DNA of 64,000 nt from Pandoraea fibrosis. GTDB taxonomy: Bacteria; Pseudomonadota; Gammaproteobacteria; Burkholderiales; Burkholderiaceae. The notes under the pieces were generated by a model that made no database searches, was not told the DNA's origin, and worked only from the letters and a program-made list of their open reading frames with translations. The stretch covers positions 4,278,001 through 4,342,000 of the forward strand of contig NZ_CP047385.1 in assembly GCF_000807775.2 (NCBI RefSeq), written 5' to 3'. Below, piece after piece: positions 45,864 to 55,365 of this stretch. Each line of letters begins with the position of its first letter. Positions within the stretch are counted from its first letter, which is position 1. Both the position numbers and the translations under genes were made by a program.

Positions 45864-46802
45864 TCAGCCCAGCCACACGGCGAGCGTGAGCAGCAGCAAC
45901 AACAGCATCCACAACAGGACGGCGCGCCACACCAGCCCCACCGCTGCCTGAAGCGTCCGCGGCGTGCATTCGCTGCCGACCGGCAGCACGGCGTCGTCGA
46001 CTTGATTGAGTGCGTCGACGCTGGAGACTTCCGCGAGCGGCCCCGTGAGTCGCGCGCCGAGCGCACCGCTGCCCGCAGCCAGCAGAATGCCTTCGTTTTC
46101 GTTCGGCCATTGCTTGGCGTAGTGCCGCCACGCGTAAATGGCGTCTTCAAAGTTACCCACGATGGCGAAGCCAATCGCCGTCAAGCGTGCCGGCACCCAG
46201 TCGATCACATAAAACGCCTTGCGTGCAAAGGCGCCGAACGCGGGGCTGCGATCCGGAACGTTTTCGGTCCAGCGACGCGACAGATATTCCGCAAGGCGGT
46301 AGAGCACCGCGCCCGCCGGACCGACCGGCATCAGGAACCAGAAGAACACGCCGAACACGTGGCGATGCGACGCAATGACCGCGTGCAACAACGTGTGGCG
46401 CACGATCTCGTCCACCGGCATGTCGACGGTATCGATACCAATCCATTGGCGCAAAATTTCACGCGCTTCGTTCACGTTGTCGTTGTTCAACGCGACGTGA
46501 ATGTCGGTGAAGTAGTGACTGAACTGCCGGAAGCCCATCGTCAGATATACGATGAACACGTTCCACGCGAAGCCCAGGAAAATGTTGACCCGCATGAGCA
46601 GGTAGTAAATGACGCCGACCGCCAGCACAAAGGGCAACACGACGACCAGCCATGCAAGCACGCCGTGGCGCGGTTGTCCCGCGTCAAAGCTCTGCGAAGT
46701 GTGGGTCGCGTGGGAGCGAATCAGGTTGTAGATCGGGTTTTGCGTGGAGAGCGCACGCACCTGCTCGAGGATCAGCGCGAGGAGTACCGAAAAGAATGTC
46801 AT
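45864..46802 (-). CDS. CobD/CbiB-family membrane protein
   Basis: A 312-residue polytopic membrane protein of the CobD/CbiB family (cobinamide aminopropanol linkage in true members). It has about five to six helices, with AVLYRLAEYLSRRWTENVP and KAFYVIDWVPARLTAIGFA as family blocks. No other cobalamin genes are near, and the overall layout matches paralogues common in Burkholderiales that stand alone, so a role in cobalamin synthesis is doubtful. The ATG is at 46802; it is followed by the terminator at 45812. Confidence 0.85.
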   Translation of the reverse strand: MTFFSVLLALILEQVRALSTQNPIYNLIRSHATHTSQSFDAGQPRHGVLAWLVVVLPFVLAVGVIYYLLMRVNIFLGFAWNVFIVYLTMGFRQFSHYFTDIHVALNNDNVNEAREILRQWIGIDTVDMPVDEIVRHTLLHAVIASHRHVFGVFFWFLMPVGPAGAVLYRLAEYLSRRWTENVPDRSPAFGAFARKAFYVIDWVPARLTAIGFAIVGNFEDAIYAWRHYAKQWPNENEGILLAAGSGALGARLTGPLAEVSSVDALNQVDDAVLPVGSECTPRTLQAAVGLVWRAVLLWMLLLLLLTLAVWLG

Positions 46803-46937
46803 GCGTGCGTTCAGATCACCAGACGGAATGGTGTAACGATAGCACAGCTTCTCGCGAATGCCCGCCCCAAGCGCCTCTGCGGCGCACTCACTTCACAGAT
46901 CGAGCGGACAACTCGCGAAAACGATTCGCCTTTCGCA

Positions 46938-47624
46938 TCAAGCCCGCAGAAGTTGATAGAAATTACGCAGCATGCCGGCCGTCGCCCCCCAGATGAAATA
47001 CTCACCGCCTGCCGGCTTCGGATAAGGCATCGCGTAAAAGCGGCGCTCACCTACCTGATAGTTGAAGACGCGAATCTGATGATGCGCGGGGTTCATCAGA
47101 AAATCGAGCGGGACCTCGAAAATCTCGTCCACTTCTCCCGCGTCGGCCACGAGATCGAACGGTGGCTTAACCAAACCCACGACCGGCGCGACACGAAAAC
47201 CGGTGCCCGTTACGTAGTCCGGCAAGCTGCCAATCACTTCCACCACCCCGGAATCCAGCCCGATTTCCTCTCGCGACTCGCGCAAGGCCGTCGCAATCGG
47301 TGTCGGATCGTCGGGCTCACGACTGCCACCGGGGAAACTGACCTGTCCGGCATGCGTGCTGAGATGCTGCGTTCGCCGGGTGAGCAATACCGTCGTGCCA
47401 TGCGGACGCATGACCAGCGGCACGAGCACGGCGGCAGCGCGTGGTGTGAACAGTGACGGGGAAGCGAGTTCGATGGCGCCCGACTCTGGCGTCCAGATCG
47501 GTGGACTGGCGAGGCGATCTCGTAACGCTTCGGCCGTCAATCGCTCAGCCGGCACCGTGGGCTCCCCTTCGCCCGTCGAGACGATGGGTAACGCTTCAGG
47601 ATGCAGGATGAGAGGTGGCGCCAC
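46938..47624 (-). CDS. Nudix hydrolase, CoA pyrophosphatase type (NudL-like)
   Basis: A 228-residue Nudix enzyme that likely cleaves CoA or acyl-CoA to 3',5'-ADP and phosphopantetheine. The NudL signature is intact: LLTRRTQHLSTHAGQVSFPGG (split here as HLSTHAGQVSFPGGSRE) followed by TALRESREEIGL. The start is GTG at 47624 with AAAGGT 6 bases upstream. It is a single gene, 135 bp upstream of the CobD-like gene on the same strand. Confidence 0.9.
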   Translation of the reverse strand: MAPPLILHPEALPIVSTGEGEPTVPAERLTAEALRDRLASPPIWTPESGAIELASPSLFTPRAAAVLVPLVMRPHGTTVLLTRRTQHLSTHAGQVSFPGGSREPDDPTPIATALRESREEIGLDSGVVEVIGSLPDYVTGTGFRVAPVVGLVKPPFDLVADAGEVDEIFEVPLDFLMNPAHHQIRVFNYQVGERRFYAMPYPKPAGGEYFIWGATAGMLRNFYQLLRA

Positions 47625-47773
47625 GTAGACCTTTGAACGAGAAATAACTTTGCTATTTTAACGAGGAAGCGGGAAATGCGTACACGCGAAGAAAATGCCA
47701 ATCCCCCGGCAATTCGCAGCATTCAATGGCGATGACGCGCTGCCGCATTCGTATGGATCGGGCGCGACACAAT

Positions 47774-47803
47774 GAAAAAAGCACCCCGAAGGGTGCTTTT
47801 TCC
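47774..47803 (-). terminator. Terminator of the rpsP-rimM-trmD-rplS operon
   Basis: AAAAAGCACCC (47776-47786), CGAA loop, GGGTGCTTTTT (47791-47801); leftward the stem runs into TTTTTTC. It lies 55 bp past the rplS stop. Confidence 0.9.
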
Positions 47804-47857
47804 ATGCGGCTTTGGCTGCGCCCGGCCACGAGGTCGCCAGGCGTAGCGGCGTCCGAT

Positions 47858-48247
47858 TTACTCGGCAGCAGCAGTGGTCTTGCTCTTGAACGTGAGCTTT
47901 TCCTTGATACGTGCCGACTTGCCCGAACGCTCGCGCAGGTAGTACAGCTTGGCGCGGCGAACATCACCACGACGCTTGACTTCGATGCTGGCGATCAGCG
48001 GCGAGTACGTCTGGAACGTACGCTCAACGCCTTCACCCGACGAAATCTTGCGAACGATGAACGCCGAGTTCAGGCCACGGTTACGCTTGGCGATCACAAC
48101 GCCTTCGTAAGCCTGGACACGCTTGCGCGTGCCTTCCACAACGTTCACGTTGACGATCACGGTGTCGCCCGGGGCGAAGTCGGGGATCGTCTTGTTCGCG
48201 GTCAGACGCGCGATTTCTTCCTGCTCGATCTTAGCGATCAGATTCAT
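47858..48247 (-). CDS. rplS: 50S ribosomal protein L19
   Basis: A 129-residue L19 located at the 30S-50S interface. It begins [15 protein letters not shown] and has [21 protein letters not shown] and [14 protein letters not shown], with [21 protein letters not shown] toward the end. It is the last gene of the rpsP-rimM-trmD-rplS operon, 103 bp after trmD; the standard order confirms it. Confidence 0.98.
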   Translation of the reverse strand: MNLIAKIEQEEIARLTANKTIPDFAPGDTVIVNVNVVEGTRKRVQAYEGVVIAKRNRGLNSAFIVRKISSGEGVERTFQTYSPLIASIEVKRRGDVRRAKLYYLRERSGKSARIKEKLTFKSKTTAAAE

Positions 48248-48350
48248 TTACCACTCCTTGTGCCATCGTATCGGCGTTATATACCGGCATGCCGGCCCCG
48301 ACAGAGGATGGGTTCAAACCGAATGCCGTCCCCATGACGACACCCGTTGC

Positions 48351-49121
48351 CTACTTGGCCGACGTATCGGCCCGCAGGCTTGTCAGCCATGCCTCATCGG
48401 CACGACTGAGCAATCCGTTGGCACGCGCGCTCTCGATCAGATCGGGACGCTTGCGCCAGGTGTTGGTCAACGCCTCACGGCGCCGCCATTTTTCAATCTC
48501 GGCGTGATGCCCGCCCAACAGCACATCCGGTACGCGTACCCCTTCGTACTCTTCGGGCCGCGTGTAATGCGGGCAATCGAGCAGCCCATTCACGAAACTG
48601 TCCTGCTCGGCCGACTGTTCGTCGTTCAGCGCTCCCGGCAATAGCCGAATGAGCGAATCCATCAGTGCCATGGCGGGCAACTCACCGCCCGACAACACGA
48701 AATCGCCAACGCTGACCTCTTCGTCCACCACCCGATCGATCAAACGCTGATCGATGGCTTCGTAGCGACCACAGAGCAAAATCAATCCTTGCTCCTGTTC
48801 GCGCAATTCGACCACCCGACGATGCGTGAGCGGCTTGCCCTGCGGCGACATCAACAACACACGACCGCGCGGCACGCCGGCCTCGGCCTGCGCCGCTTTC
48901 GCGGCGTTGATCGCGTCGTCGAGCGGTTTGGCGAGCATGACCATGCCCGGACCGCCGCCATACGGTCGATCGTCGATCGTGCGGTAGTTGTTGTGCGTGA
49001 AATCACGCGGATTCCAAAACCGCAGACCGTAGCGCGACTGCTTGAGCGCCCGGCTGGTGACGCCCCAGTCGGTCAGTGCCCGAAACATCTCGGGAAAGAG
49101 CGTGACGACGTCAAACTGCAT
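48351..49121 (-). CDS. trmD: tRNA (guanine-37-N1)-methyltransferase
   Basis: A 256-residue SPOUT-fold enzyme that makes m1G37 to prevent frameshifts. It shows [20 protein letters not shown], then [13 protein letters not shown] and the trefoil-knot SAM loop [14 protein letters not shown] with [19 protein letters not shown]. It is third in the operon, 60 bp after rimM. Confidence 0.98.
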   Translation of the reverse strand: MQFDVVTLFPEMFRALTDWGVTSRALKQSRYGLRFWNPRDFTHNNYRTIDDRPYGGGPGMVMLAKPLDDAINAAKAAQAEAGVPRGRVLLMSPQGKPLTHRRVVELREQEQGLILLCGRYEAIDQRLIDRVVDEEVSVGDFVLSGGELPAMALMDSLIRLLPGALNDEQSAEQDSFVNGLLDCPHYTRPEEYEGVRVPDVLLGGHHAEIEKWRRREALTNTWRKRPDLIESARANGLLSRADEAWLTSLRADTSAK

Positions 49122-49181
49122 CAGACCGGTTCCGTCCAGAGGTGCCCGGACGCAACAACGGCCGGGCGATCAATCGGTATG

Positions 49182-49832
49182 TCAGTAATCGAGACCCCAG
49201 TCGGCCACAATACGCCCCGCCTCGACATCGACGGTCTGCACATATTGGCCCACGAACGGGATCAACCGCTCAGCGGTCTTCGCCGGCTTATCGTCGGCGG
49301 CAGGCACGTCGTAGACGACACGCAACACAGTGTGCACGCCGTTATCGAGCAAACCGACAACCTTACCCAGCGATTCGTCCTGCAAATTCGTTACCTGGGC
49401 ACCGATCAGGTCTACCCAGTAGAACTCGTCTTCGCCAGCGGTCGGAAACGCACTGCGCGGCACCCAGACCTGAAGGCCCTTGAGTGCCTCGGCGGCAGTG
49501 CGGCTGTCGCTGCCGCGCAATTGCGCAACGACCGTACCGGAATGCCCCCGACTGTGCAGCACATTGGCCTTGGTGTAGACCGACTCACCGGGACGACGGA
49601 AATACCAGCATTCTGCGGCCAAGAGCCCATCGCCCTTGCCTGTGTGCGGCTGCACCTTAATCCAGCCGCGAATCCCGTAGGCATCGCCGATGTAACCCAG
49701 CTCGACGAGATCATCGGGCACTTCGGTCACCGGGGCGAGCACCTGCTCAGCGCGCATGCCAGCGGCACGCCGCGCCTCAGCGCCGATTTTCAGCGGTACC
49801 CGCTCACGTGCGGGTCGAGCGGAACGAACCAT
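49182..49832 (-). CDS. rimM: 16S rRNA processing protein RimM
   Basis: A protein of about 216 residues that helps mature the 30S head. The conserved core starts DLVELGYIGDAYGIRGWIKV and ends with the PRC-barrel region DEFYWVDLIGAQV, LLDNGVHTVLRV and ERLIPFVGQYV. The start is uncertain: ATG at 49832 gives a 45-residue basic tail, ATG at 49757 a shorter one, and a TTG lies at 49934. It follows rpsP by 130 bp on this choice. Confidence 0.9.
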   Translation of the reverse strand: MVRSARPARERVPLKIGAEARRAAGMRAEQVLAPVTEVPDDLVELGYIGDAYGIRGWIKVQPHTGKGDGLLAAECWYFRRPGESVYTKANVLHSRGHSGTVVAQLRGSDSRTAAEALKGLQVWVPRSAFPTAGEDEFYWVDLIGAQVTNLQDESLGKVVGLLDNGVHTVLRVVYDVPAADDKPAKTAERLIPFVGQYVQTVDVEAGRIVADWGLDY

Positions 49833-49961
49833 GCCAATCCAACGTTGTGACGAACACACGGCGATGCCCGCTCCAGATCGCTCGGGAACAGGCACCGCCG
49901 TTAAATTCTCATGCCGCCGGCAAACCGACAGCAATGCGTACAGCTCGATTAGCTGAAGCGC

Positions 49962-50213
49962 TTAGGCAGCAGCCTTGGCGCCTTGCTTGATCAGACGAGC
50001 CACGGTCGGCGACAGTTGTGCGCCAACGCCTTGCCAGTAGGTCAGACGGTCCTGAGCAATACGCAGACCTTCCGTGCCTTCGGCAGCGACCGGGTTGTAG
50101 AAGCCAATACGCTCGATGAAGCGACCATCGCGACGGTTACGCGAGTCGGTTGCAACGATGTTGTAAAACGGGCGCTTCTTCGCGCCGCCGCGAGCCAGGC
50201 GGATAACGACCAT
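49962..50213 (-). CDS. rpsP: 30S ribosomal protein S16
   Basis: An 83-residue S16 of typical length: [20 protein letters not shown], then [19 protein letters not shown]. It is the first gene of the operon with rimM, trmD and rplS. AAGGA lies 9 bases before the ATG at 50213. A promoter is recognisable upstream. Confidence 0.98.
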   Translation of the reverse strand: MVVIRLARGGAKKRPFYNIVATDSRNRRDGRFIERIGFYNPVAAEGTEGLRIAQDRLTYWQGVGAQLSPTVARLIKQGAKAAA

Positions 50214-50258
50214 AATAAATCCTTGTGAATCCAGAAGTGTTCGGACAGAAAACGCGTG

Positions 50259-50287
50259 ATTATAGCGCAAAACCCTCGTCAAAACAA
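50259..50287 (-). promoter_or_regulatory. Promoter of the rpsP operon
   Basis: On the minus strand TTGTTT and TATAAT are separated by 17 bases, 46 bp or more ahead of the rpsP start. It fits a sigma-70 promoter with a perfect -10. Confidence 0.65.
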
Positions 50288-50423
50288 ACACTTCCCCCGA
50301 CCTCAACCTTGCCCCGCTCTGGCACACCCGGATTGGACGCGCGATGCCGGGGCGTCCGAGGGCATCGCCGCCTGCGAGCGCTGGTCTACAATGCACCCAT
50401 CCTGTGAGCGGAGCGAGTCCGGC

Positions 50424-51629
50424 ATGCGACGATTTCTCGATGGATGGCAACAGCCCTTTCGGCCGCAATGGCCCACATGGTTCAGCGTAAGCCTTGGCCG
50501 ATTCACGCAATTTGTACGTTGGGCCAGTCTGTTTATCGCCACAGGGGGCGCGCTCGCACCACAGTTGGCTGCCGCACGCGACGCCCTTCCCATTGAACGT
50601 CTCTCCCTGCCTCCCGGCTTTTACGTCGAAGTCCTCTCGGATCAGGTTCCCGGAGCCCGGGGCATGGTGCTTGGCCCCAAGGGCACGTTGTTCGTGGGCA
50701 GCCGGGCACAGGGGGCTGTCTATGCCATCACGCTAGACCCATCCCGCGCCTATGCCGCGAAAGTCCGGACCGTAGCGTCAGGGCTGAACATGCCCGTCGG
50801 CGTGGCCATGCGCAGCGGCGCCCTCTATATCTCCGCAGTTTCACGCATCGTCAAGCTCGACGACATCGAGAACCGCCTCGACAACCCAGGCCAACCTTCC
50901 GTCGTCTACGACAAGCTGCCAGGCGAGAGCCATCACGGCTGGCGGTATATCGCGTTCGGCCCCGATCAACGTCTATATATAGGGGTCGGCGCCCCCTGCA
51001 ATGTCTGCAAGCGCGACGAGAACCGCTACGCGATGATCGGCAGCATGAAACCAGACGGCACCGACTGGCGCGTCGTCGCGCGCGGTGTGCGCAATACCGT
51101 AGGGTTTGACTGGCAACCCGGCACCAATACCCTGTGGTTCACCGACAATGGCCGAGACTTGCTCGGTGACGATGTCCCCGACGATGAGCTCAACCGACTC
51201 ACTCGCACCGGGGAGCACTTTGGATTTCCCTATTGCCATGCGGGCAACGTCGCCGACCCGGAGTTCGGCCGCGAGAAGCGCTGTTCCGCCTTCACGCCTC
51301 CGATGGCGAAGCTCGGTGCCCACGTTGCCGCCCTCGGCATGAAGTTCTATACCGGCAAGCAATTCCCCGAGGACTATCGCGGCAGCATCTTTATCGCAGA
51401 ACATGGCTCCTGGAACCGAAGCCGCAAGGTGGGCTACCGGGTTGTCCGCGTCGTGCTCGATACGAAAGGCAACGTCGCGAAGCAAGAGGTATTCGCTCAA
51501 GGCTGGCTGGGGGACGACGAATCTGTCTGGGGCCGGCCCGTCGACCTCCTGACCTTGCCCGACGGCTCACTATTGATCAGTGACGATCACGCGGGTGCCA
51601 TTTATCGCATCACTTACCGGAAACCGTGA
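50424..51629 (+). CDS. Secreted PQQ-type sorbosone/glucose dehydrogenase-like beta-propeller
   Basis: A 401-residue exported protein resembling the GSDH/sorbosone dehydrogenase beta-propeller family. A signal anchor covers about residues 30-52 ([21 protein letters not shown]). The propeller has [20 protein letters not shown], then [30 protein letters not shown] and [16 protein letters not shown], a characteristic [21 protein letters not shown] and FGFPYCHAG. The substrate is not known; many such proteins are annotated by fold only. The start at 50424 has GGAG about 10 bases upstream. It diverges from rpsP. Confidence 0.85.
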   Translation: MRRFLDGWQQPFRPQWPTWFSVSLGRFTQFVRWASLFIATGGALAPQLAAARDALPIERLSLPPGFYVEVLSDQVPGARGMVLGPKGTLFVGSRAQGAVYAITLDPSRAYAAKVRTVASGLNMPVGVAMRSGALYISAVSRIVKLDDIENRLDNPGQPSVVYDKLPGESHHGWRYIAFGPDQRLYIGVGAPCNVCKRDENRYAMIGSMKPDGTDWRVVARGVRNTVGFDWQPGTNTLWFTDNGRDLLGDDVPDDELNRLTRTGEHFGFPYCHAGNVADPEFGREKRCSAFTPPMAKLGAHVAALGMKFYTGKQFPEDYRGSIFIAEHGSWNRSRKVGYRVVRVVLDTKGNVAKQEVFAQGWLGDDESVWGRPVDLLTLPDGSLLISDDHAGAIYRITYRKP

Positions 51630-51817
51630 GGTGCCCCGATGACCTACCTCGACACCGATTCGGAAATCCGTCCCGTAAGACCACGCAAGGAACTGTCCCA
51701 CGCCTTGCCCGGTCAATCTTCCACGGTACTCACGGCGCGCCACGGACATCCCCTCCTCTGTCTGTCGCGACCTATCCGCCGTCCCTGCCCTCTTCGCCAC
51801 TACGTCGACACAAGATC

Positions 51818-52630
51818 ATGACCCAACGCCCACTCTCGTTCCTGCCGTCCTCCTTTGCGTCTTACATCGCCATCCTGCTGGTACCGGCTGCCATGCTCGC
51901 CGGCTGCGCAGCGCCATCAGGCGGTGGCGCCACGCCGCCATCGGATACGTCCGGAGCGAGTGCCGCCGCCACGACCCCGGCCGATATTCTCGGGACTTGG
52001 CAACTCGTGAAATGGGAGGGCACGAGCGAGGTTCCGAATTTGCCGGAAGGCCGGGTGATCAACCTGACCTTCAACGACAAGGGCGCATTCTCGGGCACAG
52101 GCGGCTGCAATCGCATCTTCGGTCAGTACACGATCGGCCCGGGCAACGGACAGGTTAGCCTGAAGGCACCGGCCGCCACGCGAATGGCGTGCCCCGACTC
52201 CATGGCGTTCGAAGATCGCTATCTGAAGACACTGCCTCTTGTCACCCGCTTCGAGCGCCGCGACACGCAATTGACCCTGAGCGCCTCGAACGGTGAAACG
52301 CTGACCTACGCCTCGCAAACGCTGCTCAATCGCCCGGTCGCAGGCACCGGCGCGGCCAACAAGACGGAAGACCGTATTCTCGACGTCGATTCGCAAATGG
52401 CGGATTGTGTAGGAGTCGCGCCACGCAAGTGTCTGCGTGTGCGCAATGCCGATGATTCCGGCAAAAACCAGTGGGAACTCTGGTATGCCCACATCGATGG
52501 ATTCGAGTGGAAGCCCGGCGTAGAATACCGCGTGAAAATTCACGGCGAACCCGTCGCCAATCCGCCCGCCGACGCTTCGAGCATGCGCTGGACGCTCGTT
52601 GAAGTCATTCGCGAAACGCCTGCCCGATAA
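51818..52630 (+). CDS. Lipoprotein with META (HslJ-like) and DUF4377 domains
   Basis: A 270-residue lipoprotein: a signal with lipobox LAGC (Cys about 29), then a Ser/Thr/Ala-rich linker. A META domain (about 50-160) has ILGTWQLVKWEG, FSGTGGCNRIFGQY and ATRMACPDSM, which is the HslJ pattern. A DUF4377-type domain (about 180-265) has CVGVAPRKCLRVRNADDSG and WELWYAHIDGFEW. META/DUF4377 fusions are common in proteobacterial envelopes, and HslJ is linked to novobiocin and heat response. It lacks a clear Shine-Dalgarno. Confidence 0.82.
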   Translation: MTQRPLSFLPSSFASYIAILLVPAAMLAGCAAPSGGGATPPSDTSGASAAATTPADILGTWQLVKWEGTSEVPNLPEGRVINLTFNDKGAFSGTGGCNRIFGQYTIGPGNGQVSLKAPAATRMACPDSMAFEDRYLKTLPLVTRFERRDTQLTLSASNGETLTYASQTLLNRPVAGTGAANKTEDRILDVDSQMADCVGVAPRKCLRVRNADDSGKNQWELWYAHIDGFEWKPGVEYRVKIHGEPVANPPADASSMRWTLVEVIRETPAR

Positions 52631-52639
52631 CCATTCCCA

Positions 52640-53089
52640 ATGAACGCAGTCGCTTATAAATCCAAAACCCTGACCGCCGGCCTGGCGATGCTGTTCGGCA
52701 CGCTCGGTCTGCATCGCTTCTATCTGTATGGTTTGCGCGACCGCTTCGGCTGGGCTCACATCATCGGATCGGCATGCGGCGTGGCGGGCTGGGGGCTTCT
52801 GGTCACGAGCGAACTGCGTTCGCCTGCGGGATGGGGGCTTACGATTCTCGGTGCCATTTCGCTGTTTTCGGCGTTCCTCGCGGCCATCGTCTACGGACTT
52901 CGCCCGGACGAGCGCTGGGATGCCCAGTTCAACAGCCGTGCCGGGCAGAAGTCGAGCTCGGGCTGGATCGCCGTCATCATCGTCAGCGTGTCGCTGTTCA
53001 TCGGCGCGATGTTGATGATGGTCGGCTTCGCCGTCGCGTTTCAGACCTATTTCGAAACGCACGACACGCCGAATCGGCTGTCGCAATAA
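52640..53089 (+). CDS. TM2-domain membrane protein
   Basis: A 149-residue inner-membrane protein with four hydrophobic segments. The N-terminal TM2 signature reads LAMLFGTLGLHRFYLYGLRD (residues 15-34); further helices lie at about 38-56, 62-86 and 107-133. The family has no agreed function. It is 9 bp after the META lipoprotein gene and 9 bp before the DUF2520 gene on the same strand, so the three may be one operon. Confidence 0.8.
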   Translation: MNAVAYKSKTLTAGLAMLFGTLGLHRFYLYGLRDRFGWAHIIGSACGVAGWGLLVTSELRSPAGWGLTILGAISLFSAFLAAIVYGLRPDERWDAQFNSRAGQKSSSGWIAVIIVSVSLFIGAMLMMVGFAVAFQTYFETHDTPNRLSQ

Positions 53090-53098
53090 GCCATTCCC

Positions 53099-54031
53099 GT
53101 GACAACGCCCCTCGCCCCCCGCCAACGACCGACGCTGGGTTTTATCGGTGCCGGGCGTGTCGCCCGTGCTCTGGCCACAGCTACCCGCCACGCCGGTTAT
53201 GACGTGACAGCCGTCGCAAGCCGGCGGATCGACGCCGCGCAGCGCATCGCGTCCGAGCTGCCCGGATGCGAGGCCCTGTCGATCGGACGTCCGGAAGGCA
53301 TGAATCGCATCTTCTCGCATGCCGATCTGGTTTTCCTGACAGTCCCCGACGACGCCATCGCCACGTGCGCCGCCCATCTCGTCCCGCATGCGGGTCAGGC
53401 GCTGGTGCATTGCAGCGGGGCATCTGAAGTCGCACTGCTTGCGCCGGCAATGCAGCAAGGCGCGCAGATCGGTGGCTTCCACCCGCTGTTTCTTTTTGCC
53501 GGGCTTGACGACGACGCGTCGCGAATGTCGGGCAGTGCCATCACGATCGAGGCCGACGCGCCACTGAACGAGACGTTGCACGACCTCGCCAACGCCATCG
53601 GCTGCCGCCCGCTGTCGATACCCGCCGGCGAACGAATGCGATATCACGCCGGCGCCAACTACGCCGCCAGTTTTCTGCTGTGTCTGCTCGACGAAGCCAC
53701 CTTGCTGTGGAAAGCGATCGGGATGCCGGAAGACGACGCCCGCGAAGCCATGTGGCCGCTTGTCATGGGCACCCTCAGCGCCGCTCGCGATCGCGGACTC
53801 GCCGGCGCTCTGGCCGGCCCGGTGTCGCGCGGCGACGCCGGCATCGTGGCGCGGCACACGGACGCCCTCGCCGCCATGGGCGGCAATCACGCCACGCTCT
53901 ACTCGCTCCTGACGCTGCGCGCCATTCACCTTGCTCGTCAGCGGCCGAACGCGGACGCCGCCGCACTCGACGCGATCGCGCACACTATCGCGCCCTATTT
54001 GCCCCCATTCGCCCCCGAAGGCGACGCATAA
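53099..54031 (+). CDS. Rossmann-fold/DUF2520 dehydrogenase-like protein
   Basis: A 310-residue NAD(P)-binding protein. The N-terminal Rossmann fold has LGFIGAGRVARALATATRHAG, then FLTVPDDAIATCAAHL and VHCSGASEVALL; the C-terminal DUF2520 helical part (about 155-300) has GAQIGGFHPLFLF and ANYAASFLLCLLDEAT. The layout resembles pyrroline-5-carboxylate and ketopantoate reductases, but the substrate is unknown. The start is GTG at 53099 with no obvious Shine-Dalgarno; it is likely coupled to the preceding TM2 gene. Confidence 0.85.
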   Translation: MTTPLAPRQRPTLGFIGAGRVARALATATRHAGYDVTAVASRRIDAAQRIASELPGCEALSIGRPEGMNRIFSHADLVFLTVPDDAIATCAAHLVPHAGQALVHCSGASEVALLAPAMQQGAQIGGFHPLFLFAGLDDDASRMSGSAITIEADAPLNETLHDLANAIGCRPLSIPAGERMRYHAGANYAASFLLCLLDEATLLWKAIGMPEDDAREAMWPLVMGTLSAARDRGLAGALAGPVSRGDAGIVARHTDALAAMGGNHATLYSLLTLRAIHLARQRPNADAAALDAIAHTIAPYLPPFAPEGDA

Positions 54032-54138
54032 CGATACCCAACGCCCCCAACAAGTCCATCCGGCCGATATCAGCCGCCAAGACCCGCCTGCCCCGCCCGC
54101 TCGTCCCATCGCCATCATTCTTCTCCCCGCCCCGAATA

Positions 54139-54154
54139 CTGTATAAAAACACAG
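54139..54154 (+). promoter_or_regulatory. LexA box ahead of the radical SAM gene
   Basis: CTGTATAAAAACACAG is an exact CTGT-N8-ACAG operator; extended it reads TACTGT...ACAGTA, close to the ideal E. coli LexA site. A -10 hexamer TATAAT (54155-54160) follows at once, so LexA would cover the promoter. The start codon is 69 bp downstream. Confidence 0.88.
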
Positions 54155-54222
54155 TATAATGACAAGCATTCCTCACGGATGCCCCGCATTCGTGCCCCGG
54201 ACTGCCATCAAGGAGACGAGCC

Positions 54223-55356
54223 ATGGCTTCGTCATTCGCGCCGCCCCCGTCGCGCAAGGGCCGGGGCGCTACCGCCAATCTCGAATCACGCTATTCCGAG
54301 TTCCGTCGCGAAAGCGACGAGACGCGTCATGAATCGGACGCCGCCCAAGAATGCGAAGTCAAATTCGTGACGCAAGTCGCACTGGAGACAGCACGGACGA
54401 TCATCTCGCGCAACCAATCGGCCGATATCCCGTTCGATCGTTCGATCAACCCGTATCGGGGGTGCGAACACGGTTGCACCTATTGTTTTGCGCGCCCGAC
54501 GCATGCCTATCTGGGGCTCTCGCCGGGGCTCGACTTCGAAACGCGCCTGTATGCAAAGCACAACGCAGCCGAACGACTCGACGCCGAACTGCGCAAGCGC
54601 GGCTATCAGCCCGCCCTGCTCGCGCTAGGCGCAAATACCGACCCCTATCAGCCCATCGAGCGCGAATACCGCATCACGCGAAGCGTGCTCGAAGTGCTTG
54701 AACGCTTCGGCCACCCCGTTGGCATCACAACGAAATCTGCATTGGTCACGCGAGATATCGACATCCTGTCACGCATGGCAGCGCGTGGTCTGGCGCGTGT
54801 TTTCATTTCCGTGGGAACGCTCGATGCCGACATCGCCCGCAAGATGGAGCCGCGCGCCAATACGCCGTCGCGACGGATTGATGCGATACGCAAACTGACT
54901 GAAGCAGGGATTCCGACGGGAGTGATCGTGGCGCCGATCGTTCCGGCGCTGACCGACTTCGACATTGAACGGGTATTAACGACGGCGGCAGAAGCCGGTG
55001 CAACATACGCGGCTTACGTGATGCTGCGACTGCCCCGCGAGGTCCACGACGTGTTCGTCGAGTGGTTGGAGGCCCATTACCCGATGCGCGCACGCCATGT
55101 CATGAGCCTGATCGAGCAGGTGCGCGACGGCAAGCACAACAGTTCCGAATTCGGCACACGCATGCGGGGCACCGGCCTGCACGCCGAGTTGATTCGCCAG
55201 CGCTTTCATCTGGCAGCCCGCAGGTTGGGGCTCAATCAGGCCAGACCTCCTCTGCGCAACGACCAGTTCAGCGTTCCTGCGCCGACGGCCGCGACCTCGG
55301 AAGACGGGCGACTCGGCACCTCCGGCAACGTCGACCCGCAAATGCCGCTCTTTTGA
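54223..55356 (+). CDS. PA0069-family radical SAM protein (SplB-like)
   Basis: A 377-residue radical SAM enzyme related to spore photoproduct lyase. The 4Fe-4S motif is C81-x3-C85-x2-C88 in YRGCEHGCTYCFARPTH. Further family blocks are ALGANTDPYQPIEREYRITR, TKSALVTRDIDIL and the C-terminal GTRMRGTGLHAELIRQRF. The first 40 residues are Ser/Arg-rich and non-conserved. AAGGAG sits 9 bases before the ATG. PA0069 belongs to the LexA regulon in Pseudomonas aeruginosa as I recall, and the LexA box here agrees, so a DNA-damage role is likely; the lesion repaired is unknown. Confidence 0.9.
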   Translation: MASSFAPPPSRKGRGATANLESRYSEFRRESDETRHESDAAQECEVKFVTQVALETARTIISRNQSADIPFDRSINPYRGCEHGCTYCFARPTHAYLGLSPGLDFETRLYAKHNAAERLDAELRKRGYQPALLALGANTDPYQPIEREYRITRSVLEVLERFGHPVGITTKSALVTRDIDILSRMAARGLARVFISVGTLDADIARKMEPRANTPSRRIDAIRKLTEAGIPTGVIVAPIVPALTDFDIERVLTTAAEAGATYAAYVMLRLPREVHDVFVEWLEAHYPMRARHVMSLIEQVRDGKHNSSEFGTRMRGTGLHAELIRQRFHLAARRLGLNQARPPLRNDQFSVPAPTAATSEDGRLGTSGNVDPQMPLF

Positions 55357-55365
55357 GCCCGCCCG

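Noticed and set aside
45864..46802. Cobalamin biosynthesis assignment (CobD/CbiB) for this gene
   Set aside because: The family match is real but no other cobalamin gene is near, so I keep only the family name.
51639..51821. 60-codon frame after the sorbosone-type gene, with GAGGTG upstream
   Set aside because: It overlaps the start of the META lipoprotein gene and its product is Arg/Pro-rich after the first 15 residues; possible but too weak to call.
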